A stretch of 64,000 nucleotides of DNA from assembly GCF_000517065.1 (NCBI RefSeq), contig NZ_KI912105.1, positions 3,065,684-3,129,683 on the forward strand, read 5' to 3'. Positions 15,424 to 23,368 of this stretch are shown here, in pieces. The translations under genes were made by a program, and so were the position numbers. The notes under the pieces are model-generated. The model was given only the letters and a program-made list of their open reading frames with translations, did no database searches and was not told the origin of the DNA. Origin of the DNA: Alkaliflexus imshenetskii DSM 15055 (GTDB lineage Bacteria; Bacteroidota; Bacteroidia; Bacteroidales; Marinilabiliaceae). Position 1 is the stretch's first letter. The number at the start of each line of letters is the position of its first letter.

Positions 15424-16164
15424 ATGAGGATATTGTTGATATTGTTGTTGTTGGCAGGAAGTTTTTTTTCTTACGCTCAAAAAGTAAGAATTGCTGCTGC
15501 TGCCGATTTGCGCTATGCCATGGACGAAGTCGTTGCGGCATACAAAACCGGAAATCCGCAAGCCATTCTGGAAGTCATCTACGGCTCATCAGGAAATGCA
15601 TTTACTCAAATATCAAATGGAGCGCCTTATGATTTGTTCTTCTCGGCAGATGTTATTTATCCGCAAAAACTGCATGAGGCAGGATTCACCATTCACGAGC
15701 CGGTGCTGTACGCCATTGGCCGAATCGTTTTGTGGAGCGCTTCTGTTGATGTTAGCAAAGGTATTTCCGTGTTGTCAGAATATCCCAAAGCCAGAATTGC
15801 CATTGCCAATCCCTCTCATGCACCTTATGGCTTAAGAGCTGAGGAAACCCTTCGCCATTATGGTGTTTTTGATGGCGTGAAACCTCGGTTAATATATGGC
15901 GAGAACATCTCTCAGGCGGCGCAGTTCTGCCTTACCGGTAATGCACAATTTGGAATAATTGCACTTTCTCTGGCACTCTCGCCAAACATGCAGTCAAAAG
16001 GCAGCTACTTTTTAATTGATGATGTCACTCACAAACCGCTTCAACAGAGTTTTGTGATTCTGAACCGAGCCAAAGATAATTCTCTTGCCCTGACTTTTGC
16101 AGAGTTTGTCTCCTCACCCCAAGCCATCAAAATTTTTAAAAAATACGGATTCGTTTGTAACTAG
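15424..16164 (+). CDS. modA: Molybdate ABC transporter substrate-binding protein ModA
   Basis: A 246-residue periplasmic binding protein. A signal peptide (ILLILLLLAGSFFSYAQ) is followed by 'VRIAAAADLRYAMDEVVAAY', 'YGSSGNAFTQISNGAPYDLFFSAD' and 'QAAQFCLTGNAQFGIIALSLAL', the standard ModA motifs; the Ser residues in 'AAADL' and 'GSSGN' regions are where molybdate is bound in homologues. It delivers molybdate to ModBC. The ATG at 15424 is preferred to an upstream TTG two codons earlier. The stop codon overlaps the first of three palindromes (16163-16177). It lacks a lipobox, so it is soluble or anchored by other means. Confidence 0.93.
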   Translation: MRILLILLLLAGSFFSYAQKVRIAAAADLRYAMDEVVAAYKTGNPQAILEVIYGSSGNAFTQISNGAPYDLFFSADVIYPQKLHEAGFTIHEPVLYAIGRIVLWSASVDVSKGISVLSEYPKARIAIANPSHAPYGLRAEETLRHYGVFDGVKPRLIYGENISQAAQFCLTGNAQFGIIALSLALSPNMQSKGSYFLIDDVTHKPLQQSFVILNRAKDNSLALTFAEFVSSPQAIKIFKKYGFVCN

Positions 16165-16229
16165 TCATCCGATGACTAATGCAAAAATATCCATAAGTCA
16201 TCGGATGACTTAAAACTCATTGGATGACC
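16163..16229. repeat. Three short palindromes between modA and the two-Mop-domain gene
   Basis: AGTCATCCGATGACT (16163-16177) and AGTCATCGGATGACT (16196-16210) are each near-palindromes and are exact reverse complements of each other over 15 bases; a third, weaker copy ACTCATTGGATGACC lies at 16215-16229. As RNA, copies one and two can form a 15-bp hairpin with an 18-base loop. As DNA they look like three operator half-site pairs. The first overlaps the modA stop. Confidence 0.8.
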
Positions 16230-16245
16230 TAAAAACGACTAAATC

Positions 16246-16737
16246 ATGAATATAATCCCGGCTATAATCCAAACCATCACCACCTCGGGTGGCGTTGTTC
16301 TGGTCGATTTGCACAGTGGCGACTGTCCATTGTCGGCTCTTCTTGTCGATGCCGATAAATTGCCCGCATGGCTCACGACTGGCCAGCAAGTGTTAGCCGT
16401 TTTTAAAGAGTCTGAACTCTCAATTGCGGTTGACCTATCTGGAAAAATAAGTCTTCGCAACCGTTTCCCATGCATTGTTAGGTCTATTAACCGTGGCGAA
16501 TTACTTAGTTTGGTCGAACTTTCATTTGGTGAGCATATTATACATTCTGCCATCACAACCCGCTCAGTAAATGCACTCGAACTAACAACCGGAACACAAG
16601 TCCTGGCTCTTATCAAAGCCAACGAAATATCCCTAATACAACTATCAACCCAAAACTATCAACCCAAAACTATCAACAATAAACTATCAACTATCAACTC
16701 TCAACTTCAAACTATAAACCCTCAACTCAAAACTTAA
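16246..16737 (+). CDS. Two-Mop-domain molybdate-binding protein with repeat-derived C-terminal tail
   Basis: A 163-residue protein with two Mop/TOBE domains in tandem (about residues 1-65 and 70-130: 'IIQTITTSGGVVLVDLHSG...LSALLVDADKLPAWLTTGQQVLAVFKESELSIA', then 'SIVRSINRGELLSLVELSFG...ALELTTGTQVLALIKANEISLIQ'). Such di-Mop proteins store or buffer molybdate. The second domain appears complete at about residue 131, yet the frame runs on for about 30 more residues, 'LSTQNYQPKTINNKLSTINS' and onward, encoded entirely by an ACTATCAACCCAAA-type repeat, before stopping two bases ahead of modB. It lies between modA and modB in the same operon. Confidence 0.82.
   Translation: MNIIPAIIQTITTSGGVVLVDLHSGDCPLSALLVDADKLPAWLTTGQQVLAVFKESELSIAVDLSGKISLRNRFPCIVRSINRGELLSLVELSFGEHIIHSAITTRSVNALELTTGTQVLALIKANEISLIQLSTQNYQPKTINNKLSTINSQLQTINPQLKT
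16635..16737 (+). repeat. G-poor repeat translated as the tail of the two-Mop protein
   Basis: About 100 bases of degenerate tandem units (ACTATCAACCCAAA, AACAATAAACTATC, CAACTCTCAACTTC), almost without G on the sense strand. It is of the same kind as the spacers between nifE, nifN, nifB and the ferredoxin gene, but here it lies inside a coding frame and contributes its last codons and stop. Confidence 0.75.
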
Positions 16738-16739
16738 AC

Positions 16740-17420
16740 ATGCCAAGCCCATTCATCCAAACCCTCATCCTCACCGGAAAGCTGGCAATTTACACCACCT
16801 CAATTTTGCTTGTAATCGGATTGCCGCTCAGTTATTTCATGGCCTACGCCCGGTTTCGGTTCAAACCTGTGCTCGAAGCTTTGGTGAGTATGCCGCTCGT
16901 TTTGCCGCCTTCGGTAATTGGGTACTACATTTTGGTAGCATACAGTCCCAATTTTTGGTTCGGAAAACTTTTAAGTGAATGGTTCGATGTGCAACTGGCT
17001 TTTACGTTTGAGGGAATTCTTTTGGCTTCAGTGGTGTTTAGCATCCCTTTTATGGTGCAGCCGCTCACGAATGGGTTAAGGGCTGTTCCGGTTAATCTGC
17101 GCGAAGCTTCCTACACCTTGGGGAAATCAAAAACTACTACTTTTTTCCGGGTGTTAATTCCAAATATAAAGCCATCATTAATCACAGCCATAGCGCTCAC
17201 TTTTGCCCATTGTATTGGCGAGTTTGGAATCATTCTCATGGTGGGGGGCAACATGCCGGGCGAAACCCGTGTGGCTTCAATTGCTATTTACGATGAGGTT
17301 CAGGCGCTTAATTTCGATGCTGCCAACCAGTATGCACTCACGTTGTTTCTTACTTCGTTTGTCATACTTACCCTAATTTATACTGTCAACAGAAAAAGCG
17401 ATGCATGGAAAATGATATAA
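16740..17420 (+). CDS. modB: Molybdate ABC transporter permease ModB
   Basis: A 226-residue inner-membrane permease with five or six hydrophobic segments. 'PLVLPPSVIGYYIL' and the EAA loop 'NLREASYTLGKSKTTTFFRVLIPNIKPSLITAI', followed by 'AHCIGEFGIILMVGGNMPGET', are diagnostic for the ModB/CysT group, the last phrase being the ModB hallmark. It starts 2 bases after the two-Mop gene and its last 16 bases overlap modC, so expression is tightly coupled. Length is typical. Confidence 0.95.
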   Translation: MPSPFIQTLILTGKLAIYTTSILLVIGLPLSYFMAYARFRFKPVLEALVSMPLVLPPSVIGYYILVAYSPNFWFGKLLSEWFDVQLAFTFEGILLASVVFSIPFMVQPLTNGLRAVPVNLREASYTLGKSKTTTFFRVLIPNIKPSLITAIALTFAHCIGEFGIILMVGGNMPGETRVASIAIYDEVQALNFDAANQYALTLFLTSFVILTLIYTVNRKSDAWKMI

Positions 17421-18289
17421 TCGAATTAGATGTGCAAAAAGAACTTGTTTCTGCTTATGGCAGGATGGTGTTGTCTATACAGATTTCCATCTCCGCCGGC
17501 GAACTGGTGGTGTTGTTTGGCGAGTCGGGTGCCGGCAAAACTACCTTGCTCAGGATGATTGCCGGGCTTACCACTCCCGATAATGGAACTATTAAGGTGG
17601 GCGATGAGGTCTGGTTTAGTTCGGCCCGTGGAATAAACATGCCGCCACAGAAGCGAAACATTGGCTTCGTTTTTCAGGATTATGCACTTTTCCCGAATAT
17701 GAGTGTTTACAACAATGTGGCTTATGGTCAAAAAGATAGGGATAAGATATTTATTGATGAGTTGCTGCAAAACTTTGGGTTAACAGAGTTTGCCAACCGT
17801 AAACCTGAAAAACTCTCGGGCGGACAAAAACAACGCGTGGCATTGGCCCGTGCGCTGGCTCGCAAACCTAAATTCATGTTGCTCGATGAGCCTTTGTCGG
17901 CACTCGATGCGGGCATTAGAACATCCTTGCAAAACGAAATACTGAAGGCTCACTCAATTAGTAATACCACAACGTTGTTGGTGAGCCACGACCTGGCCGA
18001 GGTGTTTCGCCTGGCGCAAAAGGTCATGCTTATCCAGGATGGGAAAATTAAGGGGTTTGGACGTCCCGATGACATCTTCATCAACAATCAAATTAGCGGC
18101 AAAGTACAAATCACGGGCACCATCGTGAAGATAGAGACACAAGACACTTTTTATTTACTTACGGTGGTTACCGGAATGAATCAAATCATCAAAGTAACCG
18201 CTTTCGAAAGCGACATTGCTGAACTCACCGAAGGCGACCGTGTGATGGTCTTTTCAAAGGCGTTTAACCCGCTTGTTATGAAGCTTTAG
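17405..18289 (+). CDS. modC: Molybdate ABC transporter ATP-binding protein ModC
   Basis: A 294-residue ATPase. Walker A 'GESGAGKTT' is at residues 39-47, Q-loop in 'FVFQDYALFPNMSVYNNV', signature 'LSGGQKQR' at 137-144, Walker B 'LLDEP' at 159-163, and the switch His in 'LLVSHDLAEVF'. The C-terminal 60 residues carry a short Mop/TOBE-like domain ('SGKVQITGTIVKIETQDTFYL'), which in ModC proteins allows inhibition by bound molybdate. It overlaps modB by 16 bases. It is the last gene of the nif-mod block; no strong terminator follows in the next 50 bases. Confidence 0.94.
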   Translation: MENDIIELDVQKELVSAYGRMVLSIQISISAGELVVLFGESGAGKTTLLRMIAGLTTPDNGTIKVGDEVWFSSARGINMPPQKRNIGFVFQDYALFPNMSVYNNVAYGQKDRDKIFIDELLQNFGLTEFANRKPEKLSGGQKQRVALARALARKPKFMLLDEPLSALDAGIRTSLQNEILKAHSISNTTTLLVSHDLAEVFRLAQKVMLIQDGKIKGFGRPDDIFINNQISGKVQITGTIVKIETQDTFYLLTVVTGMNQIIKVTAFESDIAELTEGDRVMVFSKAFNPLVMKL

Positions 18290-18292
18290 ATG

Positions 18293-18550
18293 TTAGTCGC
18301 TTTGAATCTCTCGCTGGTCAATAATCTTTTTGCACTTATTTATCTTTTCAATATCTTTACACATCTGAACATCAATCCTGACTTTTAAGTAGGGTTTTTC
18401 AAGGATGCATTTGGTACTGGCTCGTTTATTTCTGTTTATTAAATTAGATGTTAATAAGTTAGATGATTGTAGTGATTTACAAGTTTGGATGAAGGGCAAA
18501 GCATCTTCAAAGATTAACTTTACAATTCCATCAGACTTAAATCTAACCAT
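18293..18550 (-). CDS. Hypothetical 85-residue protein (doubtful)
   Basis: An open frame on the minus strand ending 4 bases from the modC stop. The product is basic and moderately hydrophobic ('DGIVKLIFEDALPFIQTCKS') and I recognise no family. It fills a 340-base gap between modC and dapA that otherwise holds only the dapA promoter. It may be a small real gene or a chance frame in AT-rich DNA; I lean slightly to chance. Confidence 0.25.
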   Translation of the reverse strand: MVRFKSDGIVKLIFEDALPFIQTCKSLQSSNLLTSNLINRNKRASTKCILEKPYLKVRIDVQMCKDIEKINKCKKIIDQREIQSD

Positions 18551-18570
18551 CTCAATTTAGTAGTAACCGG

Positions 18571-18602
18571 TTGTGTGAATGCATTTTCAGCCGTTATGTT
18601 TG
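18571..18602 (+). promoter_or_regulatory. Likely dapA promoter (Bacteroidota type)
   Basis: TATGTTTG (18595-18602) matches the -7 consensus TAnnTTTG; TTG at 18571-18573 is 21 bases upstream, close to the usual 19. Transcription would begin near 18609, 20 bases before the dapA ATG. Confidence 0.55.
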
Positions 18603-18629
18603 ATAAAGTTCATCTTAGAATAGAATTAT

Positions 18630-19523
18630 ATGTCTAAAATTCAGAACCTGCGTGGCTCAATCGTTGCCATAGTTACCCCTTTTAAAGAGAGTGGAGAAAT
18701 TGATTTTGATGCTTTTGATGCACTTATTGAGTGGCACATAGCCAAAGGAACCGACGGCCTGGTGGTATGTGGCACAACCGGCGAAACACCCACCCTCTCC
18801 GAAGAAGAAGATGCGATGATGATGGAACGTGCCGTAAAGACTATCAATGGCCGCATTCCGGTTATCGCAGGCACCGGCAGCAATTCAACTCAGGATTGTA
18901 TCAAGTACTCCAAAAAAGCCGAAAGCATTGGGGTTGATGCCCTTTTGGTGGTGGCGCCATATTATAATAAACCTACCCGTAAAGGGCTTCACCAGCACTT
19001 TTCCAGTGTGGCTCAAGCTGTGAATATTCCCATTGTACTTTATAATGTGCCAGGCCGTACGGGCAGTTGCATCGCTTGGGATTTGGCCATCCAGTTGGCT
19101 AAAGAGCATAAAAACATTGTGGCCATTAAAGAGGCTGGAGGCAGCATGGAGGTGTTTGCCAACCTGCTCGCTCACCGTCCCCAAGGTTTTAACGTATATA
19201 GTGGAGACGATTTTCTGGCTTCCTCGGCCAACTTGCTGGGCGCCGATGGTTGTATCTCGGTAATTGCCAACGTTATACCGGCTGAATTTCATCAATTAAT
19301 GAAGTTTTCGCTCGATGGAGATGTGGTTTCAACACGCAAACTGTTTTATAAATACAAGAGAATCATGGATTTGATGTTTGTTGAGTCAAACCCGATTCCG
19401 GTGAAAACTGCGCTTGCATTAATGGGTAAAGTAAATGAAGTTTTCCGCTCTCCCCTTTGCACCATGGAGGATGCCACCAGAAAATCACTCGAAAATGAGC
19501 TGAAGAAGCTGGGGTTAGTATAA
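18630..19523 (+). CDS. dapA: 4-Hydroxy-tetrahydrodipicolinate synthase DapA
   Basis: A 297-residue class I aldolase of lysine and diaminopimelate synthesis, condensing pyruvate with aspartate semialdehyde. The Schiff-base lysine is Lys167 in 'AIKEAGGS', the catalytic Tyr138 is in 'LYNVPGRTG', and 'GTTGETPTLSEEE' is the usual substrate loop. Length fits the family. It has its own promoter and a strong terminator, so it is a single-gene unit that happens to follow the mod operon. Confidence 0.96.
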   Translation: MSKIQNLRGSIVAIVTPFKESGEIDFDAFDALIEWHIAKGTDGLVVCGTTGETPTLSEEEDAMMMERAVKTINGRIPVIAGTGSNSTQDCIKYSKKAESIGVDALLVVAPYYNKPTRKGLHQHFSSVAQAVNIPIVLYNVPGRTGSCIAWDLAIQLAKEHKNIVAIKEAGGSMEVFANLLAHRPQGFNVYSGDDFLASSANLLGADGCISVIANVIPAEFHQLMKFSLDGDVVSTRKLFYKYKRIMDLMFVESNPIPVKTALALMGKVNEVFRSPLCTMEDATRKSLENELKKLGLV

Positions 19524-19546
19524 ATTTTGTATCAAAAAAACTAATG

Positions 19547-19589
19547 GAGCAGCCATCTCAGATATTAAACTGAGGTGGCTGCTCTTTTT
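19547..19589 (+). terminator. Strong rho-independent terminator after dapA
   Basis: Arms GAGCAGCCATCTCAG (19547-19561) and CTGAGGTGGCTGCTC (19570-19584) pair over 15 bases with one wobble, followed by TTTTT. Confidence 0.93.
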
Positions 19590-19891
19590 GATATAGGTTA
19601 CAGCCACTTCTCGAATCGCCAATAAAACATCAGTATTAAACTTATGGTAAAATAAGAATAGGTTGCACAAAACGTGCGGAGCATCACATAGGAATTTTTG
19701 TTCTTTTTTCGACAGCTCTGAGTTTCCGTATCACAAAATGCAATCTGCTCAAAAACATAGACTTGATTCGCAACCCTTTCGTAAATTTAACATCATTGTT
19801 TAAATGGTATATTTCTTTCGTGTTTTTTCGGCGTTGTCTCATTGAATATCCATTTTTGCCACCGGTTTTTATCCACTTAACATCTAACACT
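19590..19891. other. About 300 bases without a convincing gene
   Basis: Between the dapA terminator and a broken lipoprotein gene. A minus-strand frame (19684-19995) and an upstream extension of the plus-strand lipoprotein frame cross it, but both have composition expected by chance. No RNA structure of note. Confidence 0.5.
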
Positions 19892-20374
19892 ATGAAAATA
19901 TTATTTTTTGAAATTGGGGTCTTTCTTATAGTCTTGCTTTTATCATTGATGGGATGTAATAATGATGAAGAAAAAATCCCTGACGGATTTATCAAAGCCT
20001 TTGTTCCAAATGATACTTTGTATAGAGCAATTTATAAAGATTGTTTTAATGAAGTCATTTGAGTACAGGTTTTGAATAATGATACTTTAGGAGTTGATAT
20101 TCCTATGCCATCTTTCTACCCGGGAGGAGAAGGAATCGCTGTAAAATATCAGAATATTGTTGAGATCCCGATTATTCAAGTTATGGAATCGGGAGCTGAC
20201 TTTCCTTTCTCACGAACTGTATATTTCCAGTATAGAGATCCACAACAATCGGAGATTGATGAGTTGAGATATTCGAACTGTGCCGAAGTATATGATTATT
20301 TTGACATCCCATTAATAATTCCCACAGAATTGATTCTGAAAACTAAGTTAAGTTTAACCCTATTAAAACAATAA
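19892..20374 (+). pseudogene. Small lipoprotein gene interrupted by an in-frame TGA
   Basis: From the ATG at 19892 the frame encodes a signal peptide with lipobox ('VLLLSLMGCNNDEEK') and continues to a TGA at 20060-20062. The same frame then stays open to 20374, and the text on either side ('YKDCFNEVI' stop 'VQVLNNDTLGVDIPMPSFY') reads as one protein of about 160 residues. I do not recognise a family. Either a nonsense mutation has inactivated the gene or this is a sequence error; only a 56-residue fragment would be made. The next two genes are also lipoprotein or secreted products, one of them broken as well. Confidence 0.65.
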
Positions 20375-20565
20375 GTTATGAAAGCTATTTAGTTCAGCTA
20401 CAAAACTTTTCCATAATGCCTCCAAAGTTTTGGAAAAGGGAAGCTAAAACACCTGTATTGCACCCTTTAAAACCCAAAGTAATGAAACCTCGACCGCCTT
20501 AAGCAATTTTCGCTTACCGGACAATCCGGAAAAATCTCAATTGTAAAATTTAAAAACATATAAAA
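20375..20565. other. Intergenic segment with two competing hairpins
   Basis: AAAACTTT and AAAGTTTT, and the overlapping pair CTTTTCC and GGAAAAG (about 20403-20440), can form alternative stems. There is no T run, so this is not an obvious terminator. GGACAATCCGG near 20520 is a further small palindrome. Confidence 0.35.
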
Positions 20566-20916
20566 ATGAAAATAACAATTTCAAAAATTAGTGTTTTCCT
20601 CCTGCTCATCAGTTTAATGGGGGCAGGGTGTGAAAAAGATGAGAAACGGGATTCCCTGTGTTTTCAAGGAGAGGTGATAAGTCTTAATCAGGGAGACGGT
20701 TGCCAGAATATTATTAAGATTACAAAAAGCACTAAAGACAGTGAGTTTGAAGTAGGCAATACAATATCATTTGACCCGGATTTATACGGGGGTACATTAA
20801 AAGTAGGTGATGTTGTATATTTTAAAATCATCCAATACGAAGATTGGGAAGGTCCTGCCACTGCATATTGTCTATGGCCAAAATTCACAGCTCGTATTGA
20901 ATTCTGTAACAATTGA
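20566..20916 (+). CDS. Small secreted lipoprotein, family unknown
   Basis: A 116-residue protein with a signal peptide and lipobox ('VFLLLISLMGAGCEKDEKRD'). The mature part has paired cysteines (Cys33, Cys47, and Cys near residues 102 and 114), 'DSLCFQGEVISLNQGDGCQNIIKI', and a beta-rich pattern. The opening resembles small Bacteroidota lipoproteins that form an OB-like barrel, but I cannot assign a family. It overlaps the start region of the following protease frame by a few bases, which suggests they were one transcription unit. The frame is intact. Confidence 0.7.
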   Translation: MKITISKISVFLLLISLMGAGCEKDEKRDSLCFQGEVISLNQGDGCQNIIKITKSTKDSEFEVGNTISFDPDLYGGTLKVGDVVYFKIIQYEDWEGPATAYCLWPKFTARIEFCNN

Positions 20917-20927
20917 AATCTCAAATT

Positions 20928-23247
20928 ATGAAAAGGTTTTTTACAACAATCGTAATCGGTTTTATCTCTACTATTTTATTTTCCCAGTCTTTTTATCGGT
21001 ATCAGGGGGAGAAGATTGATTTGAAAATAGATAGTACGGCGTTTGTTATACAGCTAAGTAACCAGTTTGTAGAGAAACAGAATAGTGTTTTTGAAGAAAA
21101 ACATAGAAAAGGTGAAATTGATTTTTTTCAAGTGATGCCCGGTAACCGCTTTTTGATAAGAGGGACCAAATTGAAAGCTGAAAATTATGATTTTTTTTCA
21201 TTTGTTTATCGGGATAATGGAAGCGGTATGGTAATTGTTTTGCCACGTATCGTGGTAATGCTCAAACCAGATGCTACATTACAGTTGATTTTGGATAAAT
21301 ATGAAGGGAAATTAGTTAAAGAGAGTGGAGGTAATCAGAGATATGTTTTAAAGTGTAATGTTGCCCAATCAGGAGAAGTGCTGAGGCTAGTCAATGATTT
21401 AGACACAAGGGATGATGTTATGTGGTGTGAGCCGGAGTTTTTATCTGATTATAGAACTAAAAATACATTCTATCCACAACAATACTATTTGAAAAATACA
21501 GGGCAAAACGGGGGTACGGCTGGAATTGATATCAATGTTGAACCTGTCTGGAATTTAACAAATGGTAACGCATGTATTACAGTTACTGTAATAGATGCCG
21601 GTGTTGACAGAAATCATGAAGATATGGGGGTTCGTGTTTTGGAAGGTTATACCATAAGGAATGTCACTGGAGTAGGAATTCCTCAAAACGCCAATAGTTT
21701 AGATCCCAAAGCACATGGCATGTGCCGGGATTGTAGCTGCTTCTAATAATACAATTGGCATCAGGGGAGTTGCCAGTAATGTAAATATTCTACCTGTAAA
21801 TATTGTCCCTGATGAAACTTTTATTGATTGGCTAGGAGGGCGGATTGAGGGGTTCGGAACTAACATTGAAATTGCCGAAGCCATCAATTGGGCATGGAGT
21901 AGGGCCGATGTGCTCAGTTGTTCCTGGGGTGGAGGAAGCCCTTCTAACGATATTACGACAGCAATAAATAATGCCAGAACACAAGGTCGTAATGGACTTG
22001 GCAGTATTGTTGTTTTCGCGTCAGGGAATTCAAACCAACAATTTAGCGGTGTTACTTTCCCGGCTAATGTAAATGGTGTAATTACTGTAGGAGCTATTAA
22101 TCGCAATGGCAATATCCATAATTACAGCAGCAGAGGACCTTAGATGAACCTTGTGGCACTTTCAGGCGGCATTCCAGGAGATATAGTTACAACAGATAGA
22201 ATGGGGGCTTTAGGATACAACAGTGGCACTGATCCAAATTACTATTTCCAGTTTAATGGCACATCAGCTGCATGTCCCCAGGTTTCCGGAGTTGCTGCTT
22301 TAATGCTGTCATTGCGACCAGATTTAACAGAAACACAGGTGCGGACTGTACTGCAAAATACAGCTCGCGATTTAGGCCCTGTAGGTTTTGATAATACTTA
22401 TGGTTACGGTCTCGTAAATGCTCATGCTGCTGTTCAAGCTATAGCTCCTTCCATCTCCGGCCCCACCACCGTCTGCTCCTCTGGTGCCACCTTTACCATC
22501 AACAACTTACCCCAATCGGTAAATTCCATTGTATGGACACATGGCACTAACCTTGCTATTACCGCAGGGCAAAACACCTCCAATTGCACTTTCTCAGCCA
22601 CCGGTACCGGTGCCAGTTGGGTAAGGGCAAGGCTGGTTGCAGATTGCGGGGAGATTACCCTGCCTGTTTTTAATACGCATGCAGGGAACCCGTTGCCAAA
22701 TGTTTCAGGCCCTCATGATGCTGCAACTCATCAGGTAATTGGACTGCCACAAACTGGTAAGGAGTATTATTTTTCAGTTTTGAATCCTCCGGCTCAAAGT
22801 AGTTACAGGTGGGAACTTACACCACAATTCCCATGCAGTGGTCGCGGTTGTACATTTTCCGGCATTGGAAATACAATATGGCTTTCGTTTGTCCATGAAG
22901 GGAATTATCAATTAACAGTAGAGCAATTATCTCCCTGTAATCAAGGTGCGGTGCGTTATGTCTCTGTTTACGCTGTTCCGGGGCATTATTATTTGTCGAT
23001 AAGCCCTAACCCTGTTTCAGGCGAAACAACTTTTAATATTATTGCTGGTTCCAATGAAAAACTATACTCTGAGATCCCTCTATGGTCATTTGAGATACAT
23101 GATCAAAGTCAACGTCTTGTCATGAGTAAAGTTAATCTTAATAGCGAGTCGCATACTATTAATACCTCTGGTTGGGAGAAGGGGATTTACATTGTTACAG
23201 CTACTTTCAAAAATGAGAAGCTTAGCCAAAAACTAGTAGTTCAGTAA
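20928..23247 (+). pseudogene. Subtilisin-like (S8) protease with type IX sorting domain, broken by a frameshift and a stop
   Basis: Three consecutive frames together encode one secreted S8 protease. The first (to 21746) has a signal peptide ('TIVIGFISTILFSQ'), a propeptide and the catalytic Asp (codon 21594-21596, 'VIDAGVD'). The catalytic His (21714-21716) is followed at once by a frame change: 'DPKAHG' continues as 'ACAGIVAAS' in the next frame, as if 5 bases had been lost from an expected His-Gly-Thr-Ala-Cys. That frame ends with TAG at 22141-22143 inside 'SSRGP.MNLVA', and resumes to 23247. It holds the catalytic Ser (22264-22266, 'FNGTSAACPQVSGVAAL') and ends with a T9SS type A sorting domain ('SISPNPVSGETTFNI' to 'KGIYIVTATFKNEKLSQKL'). 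Two lesions in one gene make a pseudogene likely. Confidence 0.85.
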
Positions 23248-23264
23248 CATTTTTTCGTATATTT

Positions 23265-23301
23265 AATTAGGGTGTTGCTCTTAGTGAAACCCTAATTTTC
23301 A
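23265..23301 (+). terminator. Terminator after the protease pseudogene
   Basis: AATTAGGGT (23265-23273) pairs perfectly with ACCCTAATT (23289-23297), followed by TTTC. Confidence 0.7.
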
Positions 23302-23368
23302 TTAAAATCATTATCTCATCTGTTCTACTGTTTGTTAATTCATTCACTCACTCATTCACACCCACTCT

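Noticed and set aside
16163-16229. Short repeats that might be a mini CRISPR array
   Set aside because: Copies are 15 bases, unevenly spaced (33 then 19 bases centre to centre) and imperfect; no cas gene is near.
19684-19995. Minus-strand 103-codon frame overlapping the broken lipoprotein gene
   Set aside because: Basic, low-complexity product; the plus strand has a clear signal peptide and lipobox.
21700-22150. Programmed frameshift and stop readthrough in the subtilisin
   Set aside because: No slippery heptamer or stimulatory structure is visible at the shift, and a further plain TAG follows; loss of function is simpler.
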